From Chloroflexota bacterium (GTDB lineage Bacteria > Chloroflexota > Anaerolineae > Aggregatilineales > Phototrophicaceae), in assembly GCA_011523545.1 (NCBI GenBank), contig WTGN01000069.1:1-57862 (forward strand): DNA of 57,862 bases, in the 5' to 3' direction. The notes under the pieces were generated by a model that saw nothing but the letters and a program-made list of their open reading frames with translations, was not told the origin of the DNA and did not search any database. This document shows positions 1-8,288 of the stretch, in pieces; position 1 is the stretch's first letter, and every line of letters begins with the position of its first letter. The position numbers and the translations under genes are program-made.

Positions 1-103
1 GGGGGGTGGGGTTGGCATTCAACGCGACAGCAGCATGACCAAGCGAAGCGAAACTGCTATACTGCACGCCAGTCCGCCCAAAATCAGCCGGAGAACCGAC
101 CCG

Positions 104-1072
104 ATGAAAGCCGTCCAGATAATCGCCCGCGGCCAGTGCGCCTTCGTCGACGCGCCCAAACCCCGCCTGCAGCCGGGCAGCGCCATCGTCAAAACCCTGC
201 GCCTTGCCCTCTGTGGCAGCGATGTCCGTCATATCCATTACTTGCCCGACCACCGTTATCCCTCACCTGTTGGCGAAACCGGCCACGAAATGGTCGGCAT
301 CGTCGAAGCTATCGACCCGGCAAATGGCCAGGTCAAGCCGGGCGACGCCGTGCTCTGCCTCGCGCCCGATCACCGCGCCATGCAGGAATACTACCGCGCT
401 CCAATCGACCGCCTGCTGCCCATCGCCCCCGGCACGCCGCTTGAGCATGCCGTCCAGGCCCAGCAATTCGGCACCGTGCTCTTCGCCGCCAAATTCTTGC
501 CCGACCTGCTCGGCAAGACCGTCGCCGTCATCGGCCAGGGCTCCGCCGGCCTCTGGTTCAATGTCGCCCTGCAGCGCCGCAACGCCGCCAAAATCATCGC
601 CCTCGATCTCAAAGCCTACCGCCTCGCCTACAGCAAAACATACGGCGCCACCCACACCCTGCACAACGCCGATATCCCAACCGCCGACGCCCTGCGCGCA
701 ATCAACGGCGGCGAGCTGCCCGATGTCGTCATCGAAGCGGCCGGCGAAGAAGAATCGATCCGCCTCGCCATCGAGATCACGCGCGAAAACGGCTTCGTCC
801 TCTACTTCGGCGTACCCCGCTTCGAGATGATGAACTTCCCCATCTTCGATTTCTTCTGGAAGTCGCTCACCGCCCGCTCCAATGTCGGCACCATCCAGGA
901 GCCGAACCACGCCAGCACGCGCCAGGCCCTGCAGTGGATCAGCGATGGGACGGTCGACGTCGCGCCCATGATCACGCATACGTTCAAGTTTGAAGATGTC
1001 ATCGAGGCCTACGAGCTGCACCGCATCCAGGACGAAGGCGCAGTCAAAATCGTGATTGATATGGAAAACTAA
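104..1072 (+). CDS. Zinc-type medium-chain alcohol/polyol dehydrogenase
   Basis: Medium-chain dehydrogenase/reductase of about 322 residues, expected to oxidise an alcohol or sugar alcohol with NAD(P). The N-terminal GroES-like half has the catalytic zinc pattern LCGSD followed by GHE, and the Rossmann half has the glycine motif IGQGSAG. The four-cysteine structural zinc lobe of classical alcohol dehydrogenases is absent. The frame is open from position 35, but the ATG at 104 is preferred: it has GGAGAA about nine bases upstream and begins with the family-typical MKAV. It is followed by two hairpin repeats, not by an operon partner. Substrate cannot be told from sequence. Confidence 0.85.
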   Translation: MKAVQIIARGQCAFVDAPKPRLQPGSAIVKTLRLALCGSDVRHIHYLPDHRYPSPVGETGHEMVGIVEAIDPANGQVKPGDAVLCLAPDHRAMQEYYRAPIDRLLPIAPGTPLEHAVQAQQFGTVLFAAKFLPDLLGKTVAVIGQGSAGLWFNVALQRRNAAKIIALDLKAYRLAYSKTYGATHTLHNADIPTADALRAINGGELPDVVIEAAGEEESIRLAIEITRENGFVLYFGVPRFEMMNFPIFDFFWKSLTARSNVGTIQEPNHASTRQALQWISDGTVDVAPMITHTFKFEDVIEAYELHRIQDEGAVKIVIDMEN

Positions 1073-1087
1073 CCATGCAGTCTGTAG

Positions 1088-1108
1088 GGGCGTTACGCTG
1101 TAACGCCC
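1088..1108 (+). repeat. Family A hairpin repeat, core GTTAC
   Basis: Perfect 9-bp stem GGGCGTTAC / GTAACGCCC with a 3-base loop, preceded by TGTAG. First of about fifteen copies in the window with constant outer bases and a variable inner core. Confidence 0.9.
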
Positions 1109-1127
1109 GCTTAATCGCAATCTGTAG

Positions 1128-1148
1128 GGGCGTCTCGCTGAGACGCCC
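1128..1148 (+). repeat. Family A hairpin repeat, core GTCTC
   Basis: Perfect 9-bp stem GGGCGTCTC / GAGACGCCC, loop GCT, preceded by TGTAG. It ends 17 bases before the ATG of the restriction-modification gene and so lies in its leader. Confidence 0.9.
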
Positions 1149-1165
1149 GCCACCGAGGACAAATC

Positions 1166-4100
1166 ATGACCGCCCCAGACAGCATCCGCCAACTGGTCGC
1201 AAAGTTCGACCGCGACAAGCCCAGCAGCGAAACAGAACTGCGAGACTGGTTCGTCGACCCGCTCTTCGAGGCGCTGGGCTGGGACCTGCGGGCGAAACAG
1301 CAGGTGCGGAAGGAACCAAGCGTCACAGTGCAGGAAGCAGGCCTCGAACGCTCCAAGCGCGCCGATTACAGCTTCCATATCGGCAACACCAGGCATTTCT
1401 TCGTCGAGACCAAAATGCCGCATATCAACCTCGAGCGGAACACCGTGCCGGCCTTCCAATTGCGGCGCTACGGCTGGTCAGGCAATACGCCCGTCAGCGT
1501 CTTGACCGACTTTGAAGAATTCTGCGTCTACGACTGCCGCATCGAACCCAATCAAAGAGACCCCGCAGCAACAGCCCGCCTCCGCTATTGGACAACCCGC
1601 AATTACATCGACGATTGGGCTGAAATCGAATCCCGCTTCAGCCGCGAAGCCGTCGCCCAAGGCGCGCTGCGCGAATGGACCGAAGGCAAGCGCGTCCGCG
1701 GCGCCCTCAGCGTCGACCAATCCTTCCTGCGCGAGATGGAAAACTGGCGCGAGCTGCTGGCGGCGGACATCGCCCTGCACAACCGCGGCCTCAGCCAGCG
1801 CCAACTCAACCTGCTCGTCCAGCGCGCCATCGACCGCATCGTCTTCCTGCGCATCGCCGAAGACCGCGACATCGAAAGCTACGGACGCCTGCGCCGAGCC
1901 GCCGACGAAGGCCGGCAAGTCTACGCGCAATTGAAAATCCTCTTCCGCGAAGCCGACGACAAATACAACTCGGGCCTCTTCCACTTCGGCGCGGACGACC
2001 GCGCCAGCGAGCCCGACAGCGATTCGCTGAACATCCACATCCCCGACGAACCGCTGCGCCACATCATCAATAATCTGTACTTTCCCGCCAGCCCTTATGA
2101 ATTTGCCGTCATGCCGCCCGAAATCCTGGGCCAGGTCTACGAGCAATTCCTCGGCAAAGTCATCGAACTAAGCCCCGGCGGCGCCGTGCGCGTCGAAGCA
2201 AAACCCGAAGTGCGCAAAGCCGGCGGCGTCTATTACACCCCGGCCTACATCGTCGACTACATCGTCGAGAACACCGTCGGCGCCCTGCTCAAAGACAAGA
2301 CGCCCGCCCAAGCCGCCAGGCTGCGCATCCTCGATCCCGCCTGCGGCAGCGGCTCCTTCCTCGTCGGCGCTTATAACTACCTGCTTGACTGGCATCTTGA
2401 CTATTACAGCCGCCAGCCTGACAAGAACAAGAATGTCCTCCGCCGCATCGTGGGCGGATACGCCCTCGCCACCGCCGAAAAACGCCGCATCCTGCAAAAC
2501 AACATCTACGGCGTCGACCTCGACCAGAACGCCGTCGAAGTCAGCAAGCTCTCCCTGCTGCTCAAGATGCTGGAGAACGAAAGCGACGCGGCAGGCCGCC
2601 AGACCATCATGTTCGCCGCCGGCGGACGCATCCTGCCCGACCTCAGCGACAACATCAAATGGGGCAACTCCCTCATCGGCAGCGACTTCTTCCGCGGACC
2701 GCAGGCGACGCTCTTCGATGACGAAGAAGCGATGCTCAAGGTCAAAGCCTTCGATTGGGATAGCGAGGCCGGCTTCGGCGACATCATGGCGGCGGGCGGC
2801 TTTAACGCTGTGATTGGGAATCCGCCCTACATTCGGATTCAGACGATGATAGCGCGTTCGGCAGACGCGATCCGATACTACAAGTCGAAGTATCGCACAG
2901 CAAAGAAAGGAAACTACGACATTTATGGCCTTTTCATTGAACATGGCTTAAATGTTCTGCGTAACAATGGCAGGCTCAGCTTTATTGTCCCACATAGGTT
3001 ATTCAAAACAGACTACGGTGAGACAATCCGCCGCATGCTGCTCAAGAATAAGTCTATAGTCGAGGTGAGAGACTTTGATGGCTTCATGGTCTTTGATGAA
3101 GCGAGTATCAACACATGCATTTTGACCTTAGCCAATGCAGCAGACAAACAACATCAGTTTCTTTACGAGCGTTTGAAGACCTCCAAACTGTCCACAGACG
3201 AGATCACAGCACAGTTGCAGGCTCCGTCTTCAGAATATTGGGAAAGACTGAGCGTACCTTGGAATTCTCTAACGACAGACTACTGGAGTTTTGTCGGCAA
3301 ACGTGAAATGGCAATATGGAACAAAGTCAATGCTCCAAAGTTTGCGAAACTTGGACAATTGTGCCGCATCTTTGTGGGATTACAAACGAGTAAAGACAAG
3401 ATCTATGTTGTCAAACAGAAAGGAACAACCGAGCAACATTATGTCGTAGAGTCACGATTCGATGGCGAAATCTACGAACTGGAAAAGGAAATCTGTCGTC
3501 CGTATCTTGCTCGTACAGGAGTTTCACCTTACTCCGTTCCGAGCGTCGGGCTTATCCTTATATACCCATACGACCCAAATTCGTGACTGTATACAAAATC
3601 CGAACTCGCTGAGATTGCGCCCAATTCTCTAAGATACTTTAGGAAGCATGAAAGCGAGTTGCGCAATAGAGAGAAAGGCAAGTTTGATGATAATGCGTGG
3701 TACCGATATGGCCGCAACCAAAGTATTGGTCAATTTGACAAGCCCAAGCTAATTGTGCAGGTAATCTCCGCCTTCAACAGATTTGCATATGACGCCAATG
3801 CGACATACTTTTCTGGCGGCGGGAACGGCCCATATTATGGCTTAAGACCAGTCGATCAAACGATGCACATATTATACTTTTCCGGGCTGTTAAACGGTAA
3901 GTTGCACAATTGGATACATCACAAACAAGCCTTGAGAACGTTTCAAACAGCTTACTCTTACGGAAAGCGCTTTATTGAACGACTGCCAATTCGTACGATA
4001 AACTTCGACGATCCAGCCGATGTTCAAATGCACGACAAGATGGTCGAACTCGTCGATGAGATGCTGGACTTGCACAAGCAGTTGCCCGGCTTGACCGGCG

Positions 4101-4216
4101 AAGGCCGTAGGATCACAGAGGTACTTATTGACAAAGTGGATAAGGAAGTCGACGCGCTTGTTTACAAGCTGTACGGCTTGAGTGATGACGAGGTGGCGAT
4201 TGTGGAGGGTGGGTGA
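1166..4216 (+). pseudogene. Type IIG (Eco57I-like) restriction-modification protein interrupted by an in-frame TGA
   Basis: Single-chain restriction enzyme and adenine methyltransferase. The N-terminal region resembles HsdR-type nucleases, with Asp67 and an E81-T82-K83 triad fitting PD-(D/E)xK. The N6-adenine methyltransferase core has LDPACGSGSF (389-398) and NPPY (552-555). The rest is a TaqI-C-like target-recognition region. Translation stops at TGA 3584-3586 (codon 807), yet the same frame continues without another stop to 4216, giving 1016 residues in all, with the expected family sequence on both sides. A CGA-to-TGA change would explain it. From about 2820 the gene turns AT-rich (one sampled 60-base line is 40% GC against 65% in the first half), so the target-recognition half looks imported. 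As written, a truncated 806-residue protein would form. A sequencing error at 3584 is possible. Confidence 0.85.
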
Positions 4217-4252
4217 ACCCTCACTTATTGGGGAGAGGTATTCAAGACGAGT

Positions 4253-5836
4253 GTGTTACGCTGGTTTCGCAGTCTACTCGAACCAAAGAGAAAGAACATT
4301 ATGGTGCAAGCCCGTAGATTCATCTCTCAACATAAGAATCGTCTGACAGTTGGTATCATCATTAGCACTGTTCTAGCGGCTGCTGTTGGCCTGCTTGCAT
4401 TCGTTAGTCATGGGTTCTCTTTGTTTACGCCAGAGGACTACGAGACGAATCTGTACACTGAAGTATTCGGCGTACTTTTCAGTGTTTTTGTTTCGGTTGT
4501 CATAATCGGAGGTTGGTCATATTGGCGCGAAAGGCAACAACTGAAGGCTCGTTTGAAAAGAGAAGCGGGTAGTCGGTCGAATGACATTGCAATATCTGCT
4601 GTCGATTGGTTGCGGGAACGGGATTGGTTAGTAGGCGGCAAAGGCTTGCTTCCGAGAACATACATGAGATATGCCAATCTGCAAAACGCGCATTTGGCGG
4701 GGGCAAATTTGCAAGGCGCATACTTGGGAAACGCAAAACTACGAGACACCAATCTATCTATGGCAAACCTCCAGAGAGCAGACTTGCATGATGCAGACCT
4801 GCGAAACGCGAATATGCCTAGTGCAAATCTGCGAGAGGCGAAACTCTTGCGTGCAAATCTGCAAGGCGCGTATATGGGTCGAGTAAACCTGCGAGACGCG
4901 CGCTTATGGCATGCCAATCTACAAGATGCGATCTTGTGGAGTGCTGATATGCAAGGCGCGGAATTGGTCTATGCAAATCTGCAAGGCGCGGACTTGAGTC
5001 AAACAGATCTACAGGGTGTGCGTCTGGATTGTGTAAACCTGCGAGGCGCGCAGCTGAAGGAAAAACAACTGCAAGAGGCGCAATTGAGGGATGCAATCCT
5101 ACAGAAATCACGCCTTCTGAAAGTAGATCTGCAAGGCGCCGAATTGACTAATGTTGACCTGAGCGGTGCGGAGCTGATAGACGTAAACCTGCAAGGCGCG
5201 AAATTGACAAATGCTGATCTAAGCGGTGCGACGTTGAGGAACGTAAACCTAAAAGGTGCGAAACTAAACAGGGCAAATCTGAAAGGTGCTACCTTGCGGC
5301 TGACAAAACTGGAAGCTGCGAATTTGGAATCGGCAGATCTGCGAGGCGCACAGTTGGAGGAAACAGATCTGAACGAAGCAGTCTTGAAATTTGCAAAACT
5401 CCAGGACACTCGTCTAGTGAAAGTGAAACTGCAAGGTGCGGACTTTTACGGAGCTAACCTGAACGGTACGGGACTGTGGGGAGTAAACCTGCAGGGTGCG
5501 AACTTGATCAGAGTTACTTTGCATAGAGCGTTTTTCAATTGCGATGAGAATGGAAGCACAACGTTTCGAGAAGAAAAAATCATCTTGCCTGACGGAATGA
5601 ATTGTACAATAGATGTAGACATAGGCAAATATCTTGAACCATTGCATCCCGAATATCTCGCAACCCTTGACGATATCAACGAGATTCGAAGGAAAATGGA
5701 ACTCAATGAAATACCGAAAACGTTCCGGCCTACTCAAGTGAAAACCTCCGAGCCCTCTGTGTACCCTGCCCTCCCCTGTGGTGAAGAAACCCACGTTACC
5801 ATCCACTCACCCCTTCCCCGCCCCCTCATTCCTTGA
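4253..5836 (+). CDS. Membrane-anchored pentapeptide-repeat protein
   Basis: 527 residues. Two hydrophobic segments (about 31-52 and 71-90) are followed by a basic linker and then a long pentapeptide-repeat domain (about 140-428) of A(N/D)LxxA units, which should fold as a right-handed quadrilateral beta-helix on the cytoplasmic side. The DNA shows an obvious 30-base period, two pentapeptides per unit. The GTG at 4253 lies 36 bases after the restriction gene and follows a GGGGAGAGG ribosome site; an ATG at 4301 is an alternative start. Base composition is AT-rich like the preceding half gene. The last ~27 residues are encoded by a dispersed intergenic repeat, and the end overlaps the convergent coiled-coil gene by 11 bases. 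Ligand unknown. Confidence 0.85.
   Translation: MLRWFRSLLEPKRKNIMVQARRFISQHKNRLTVGIIISTVLAAAVGLLAFVSHGFSLFTPEDYETNLYTEVFGVLFSVFVSVVIIGGWSYWRERQQLKARLKREAGSRSNDIAISAVDWLRERDWLVGGKGLLPRTYMRYANLQNAHLAGANLQGAYLGNAKLRDTNLSMANLQRADLHDADLRNANMPSANLREAKLLRANLQGAYMGRVNLRDARLWHANLQDAILWSADMQGAELVYANLQGADLSQTDLQGVRLDCVNLRGAQLKEKQLQEAQLRDAILQKSRLLKVDLQGAELTNVDLSGAELIDVNLQGAKLTNADLSGATLRNVNLKGAKLNRANLKGATLRLTKLEAANLESADLRGAQLEETDLNEAVLKFAKLQDTRLVKVKLQGADFYGANLNGTGLWGVNLQGANLIRVTLHRAFFNCDENGSTTFREEKIILPDGMNCTIDVDIGKYLEPLHPEYLATLDDINEIRRKMELNEIPKTFRPTQVKTSEPSVYPALPCGEETHVTIHSPLPRPLIP
5749..5825 (+). repeat. Family E repeat (CTCTGTG...CTGTGGTGAA type), partly coding
   Basis: Resembles 6204-6262 (CTCTGTG tract, later ACCATCCA-TCACCCC and CCCCGC). 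Here it encodes the C-terminus of the pentapeptide protein and abuts the 3' end of the coiled-coil gene. Confidence 0.6.
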
Positions 5837-6101
5837 CGAAACCCGTCGGCTTGTACGGTACTTCCAAGTGCTGAATGATGGCGTCCACCTTCTCATGCAG
5901 CGCCGCGATCTGCCGCTGGTTTTCGACGACCGCCTGCGTCAAGGCGTCAATGCGCTCGGTGTTCCCGACGACCGCCTCCGTCAAACCCAGCAGCGCCGCC
6001 TCAAGACTGTCCACCTTGTTAAACACCTCGTCCTGCGCGTTTTCCAATACCTCATACTTCGCTTGCATCCGCTTGAATCGAATATCGGCTGTGGCTGCCA
6101 T
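5826..6101 (-). CDS. Small coiled-coil protein (paralogue of the gene at 50424)
   Basis: 91 residues, predicted long amphipathic helix with heptads of Leu/Val/Ile (EAALLGLTEAV, RIDALTQAV, KVDAIIQHL), ending in the conserved tail EVPYKPTGFVKE. No signal peptide or catalytic motif; probably a cytoplasmic oligomerising protein of unknown role. The ATG at 6101 has GGGGAGAG just upstream and a near-consensus promoter at 6125-6153. A second copy at 50424-50690 has the same promoter architecture, one extra heptad and the same tail, and both sit between family E repeats, suggesting a duplicated cassette. Confidence 0.8.
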   Translation of the reverse strand: MAATADIRFKRMQAKYEVLENAQDEVFNKVDSLEAALLGLTEAVVGNTERIDALTQAVVENQRQIAALHEKVDAIIQHLEVPYKPTGFVKE

Positions 6102-6124
6102 GCTCTCCCCTTTCCTTCGCATCC

Positions 6125-6153
6125 AGTATAGCCGCGCCGCCCAATCCGGTCAA
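6125..6153 (-). promoter_or_regulatory. Sigma-70-type promoter of the coiled-coil gene
   Basis: On the minus strand, TTGACC (6153-6148), a 17-base spacer and TATACT (6130-6125). The expected start is about 16 bases before the ATG. The paralogue at 50424 has the same arrangement. Confidence 0.75.
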
Positions 6154-6203
6154 AAGCCAGCGGCATGGACTTACCAGCGCACTCGGTGATAAACGAAAAT
6201 CCC

Positions 6204-6462
6204 TCTGTGCTCTCTGCGTCCTCTGTAGTTGTAAATGCGCGACCATCCATTCACCCCTCCCCCGCAACAATCCGCTACCCTCATCACATGACCGCCCGCG
6301 CCCACAGCCCGCTACGACCCGCCATTCTCATTATTCTCACTCAAATGAGACAAAAAATATTTCCCTCTATCGATAAAATTCTCAATAATTCTCTCGGTGT
6401 ACTCGGTGTACTCGGTGGTAAATTCTCTCTGCGCCTCTGTGTCTCTGTGGCGAAATTAAAAC
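6204..6462 (+). repeat. Family E repeats in the 6102-6485 intergenic region
   Basis: The gap between the coiled-coil gene and the Wzz-like gene holds no supportable ORF apart from the promoter above. It contains CTCTGTG/CTCTGCGTCC at 6204-6262, then CTCGGTGTA twice and CTCGGTGGT (6393-6420), then CTCTGTGTCTCTGTGGCGAA ending near 6462. Similar strings recur at 12725, 50197-50412 and 50792. Confidence 0.65.
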
Positions 6463-6485
6463 AATCTTATGGTAAACTACCCCCC

Positions 6486-7139
6486 ATGAACCTCATCGAC
6501 TATGCCAACATCCTCATCCGCCGCGGCTGGATCATGCTCCTGCTCGGCCTTCTCGCCGCGCTGGCCGCCTTCGTCTTCAGCCGCACGATGGACCCCGTCT
6601 ACCGCGCCACCCAAAAGGTGCTCATCGTGCCCAGCCGCAGCGACTTCGGCTTGACCCAGGCCGCCAAGCAAACCCTCAACAGCCATGTCGCCTGGCTCGA
6701 TAGCTCACTGCGCGCCGCCGAAGTCATCGACCGCCTGCAAATGGATATGACGCCGGCGCAGCTGCGCGCCGATGTCCGCATCGCGCCCGACCTCGACAGC
6801 CTGGTCATCCAACTGGACGCCGAGCACAACAGCCCGGCCCAAGCCGAGCGCATCGCCGCCGAATGGGCGCAGCTGCTCGTGCTCTATCGCAACGATCAAA
6901 ACCAAAAGGCGCGCCGCGAAGACCGCATCGAAGCCAGCCTGCAAGACCGCCCGGTCACCGTGCTCGCCCGCCCCAACACCCGCATCAATACGCTGGTCGG
7001 CTTGATCGCCGGCATATTCGTCGGCGGCGTCATCACCTTCGTGCTGGAATACCTCGAAAGCGCCATCGTCCGCCGCCGCGAAGACATCGAAGCCGGCGCC
7101 GGCCTGCCCGTGCTCGCCGCCGTCCCGCCCAATGATTAA
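6486..7139 (+). CDS. Wzz-type polysaccharide chain-length / capsular export regulator
   Basis: 217 residues: short cytoplasmic N-terminus, transmembrane helix (about 13-33), a roughly 130-residue external domain and a second helix (about 169-189), then a short tail. This is the layout of Wzz/YveK-type polysaccharide co-polymerases. The tyrosine-kinase domain fused in Wzc-type proteins is missing, so a kinase, if any, is separate. The frame is open from 6165, but the upstream part is repeat DNA, and the ATG at 6486 gives the typical start MNLIDYANIL. Glycosyltransferases elsewhere in the window fit a polysaccharide context but are not adjacent. Confidence 0.75.
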   Translation: MNLIDYANILIRRGWIMLLLGLLAALAAFVFSRTMDPVYRATQKVLIVPSRSDFGLTQAAKQTLNSHVAWLDSSLRAAEVIDRLQMDMTPAQLRADVRIAPDLDSLVIQLDAEHNSPAQAERIAAEWAQLLVLYRNDQNQKARREDRIEASLQDRPVTVLARPNTRINTLVGLIAGIFVGGVITFVLEYLESAIVRRREDIEAGAGLPVLAAVPPND

Positions 7140-7159
7140 CGAATTGATATTGTGTGTAC

Positions 7160-7180
7160 GGGCGACCCGGTGGGTCGCCC
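7160..7180 (+). repeat. Family A hairpin repeat, core GACCC
   Basis: Perfect 9-bp stem GGGCGACCC / GGGTCGCCC with a 3-base loop, preceded by GTAC. Lies just after the Wzz-like gene. Confidence 0.9.
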
Positions 7181-7211
7181 ACGCAAAATACCTCGCGTCC
7201 CGCTGGTTTTA

Positions 7212-7280
7212 TCTCCCCTTCCCTAGCTCGCTGGGATGCTTGCCATAGAGATGGCGAGAGGGGCCGAGGGATGGGGTTGG
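7212..7280 (+). repeat. Family B G-rich repeat element
   Basis: CCCCTTCCCTAGCTCGCTGGG arm, an inner imperfect palindrome around TGCCATAGAGATGGC, then GAGGGATGGGGTTGG. Located between convergent genes, so probably in 3' untranslated sequence. Confidence 0.8.
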
Positions 7281-7309
7281 CTACCGCGCCCCCTTTAATA
7301 ACAGTGTAG

Positions 7310-7330
7310 GGGCGACATATCATGTCGCCC
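7310..7330 (+). repeat. Family A hairpin repeat, core GACAT
   Basis: Perfect 9-bp stem GGGCGACAT / ATGTCGCCC with loop ATC, preceded by TGTAG. It sits eleven bases beyond the stop of the convergent dehydratase gene. Confidence 0.9.
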
Positions 7331-7340
7331 GCCGCATACC

Positions 7341-8288
7341 TCACTGCCCCGCCAATATCCCCGCCAACACCTTCGCATCAATATTCCCGCCCGATACGAC
7401 ACAGACGACCTTCCCGCCGCCCGCCATGCCAGCCATCGCCGCCGCCACCGGAGCCGCGCCCGCGCCTTCAGCGATGACCCGCCCCCGCTCCGCCAGCAGC
7501 CGTATCGCCGCCCGTACCGAATCCAGCGAGGCAACCAGCGAGCCATCCAACAGCTCCCGCGCCAACGGCCACATTTCGGGCAAGACGCTCTTCCCGCCGA
7601 TGCCATCGACGAAGCTGGGCCTGTACTCGACCTCGACCGGCCGACCGGCCCGCAACGATGCCGCCAGCGGCGCTGCCGTTTCGACCTCGACCGCGTAGAG
7701 CCGCGCAGCCGGCTTCAGCGCCCGAAGCGCCGACGCGATGCCAACGCTCAAGCCGCCCCCGCCGTATGGGATGAGCACGGCGTCGACAGCCGGCAGGTCT
7801 TGCAGGATCTCGAGCCCGATTGTGCCATTGCCCGCCATCACATCGACGTCGCGCACCGGATGGATGAAGCGCCCGTCAAGCCCGGCGAACTCGCCACTGA
7901 CGACTGCCTCCCACCAGCGCGCGAAGGGAACCTTGATGACCTCGCCGCCCAGCCGCCGAATCGCCGCCAGCTTCGTCTCCGGCGCATGATCGGGCACAAT
8001 CACGCTGCAGGGCAGGCCAAGCCGCCGCGCATTCCAGGCGACGCCCTGCGCCATGTTGCCCGCGCTCGCCGTGTAGACGCCCTTCTCCAGCGCCTCGGCC
8101 CCCGCCCGCGCCATCGCGTTGCCCGCGCCCCGCAGCTTGAATGAGCCGATCGGCTGGATGTTCTCCAGCTTAAGATAGATCTCGGCCCGCCCGTTCTCGA
8201 TGTGGAGGCGCAGCAAGGGCGTCCGCAGCGCCAGGTCGCGCGCGCGCAGCCGTTCCGCGGCCTGCTGAATCGCTTCGAGGGGAATCAC
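7341..8288 (-). CDS. Threonine/serine dehydratase (PLP fold type II)
   Basis: 315 residues. Pyridoxal-phosphate enzyme of the threonine ammonia-lyase/serine dehydratase/serine racemase group, forming a 2-oxo acid and ammonia from Thr or Ser. Lys51 in IGSFKLRGA is the expected Schiff-base lysine, and the glycine-rich phosphate loop is YGGGGLSVG. No C-terminal ACT domain, so it is the short, catabolic (TdcB-like) form and not the feedback-regulated biosynthetic one. It starts with GTG at 8288, directly abutting the stop of the enolase-superfamily gene upstream, so the two are almost certainly co-transcribed. Confidence 0.85.
   Translation of the reverse strand: MIPLEAIQQAAERLRARDLALRTPLLRLHIENGRAEIYLKLENIQPIGSFKLRGAGNAMARAGAEALEKGVYTASAGNMAQGVAWNARRLGLPCSVIVPDHAPETKLAAIRRLGGEVIKVPFARWWEAVVSGEFAGLDGRFIHPVRDVDVMAGNGTIGLEILQDLPAVDAVLIPYGGGGLSVGIASALRALKPAARLYAVEVETAAPLAASLRAGRPVEVEYRPSFVDGIGGKSVLPEMWPLARELLDGSLVASLDSVRAAIRLLAERGRVIAEGAGAAPVAAAMAGMAGGGKVVCVVSGGNIDAKVLAGILAGQ

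Noticed and set aside
263..1459. 398-codon minus-strand frame over the dehydrogenase and restriction gene start
   Set aside because: Antisense shadow of GC-rich genes; no recognisable domain.
4438..5409. Several minus-strand frames within the pentapeptide gene with Phe-Ala-Ser-Arg repeats
   Set aside because: Arise from the 30-base periodic DNA; the plus strand has the classical pentapeptide pattern.
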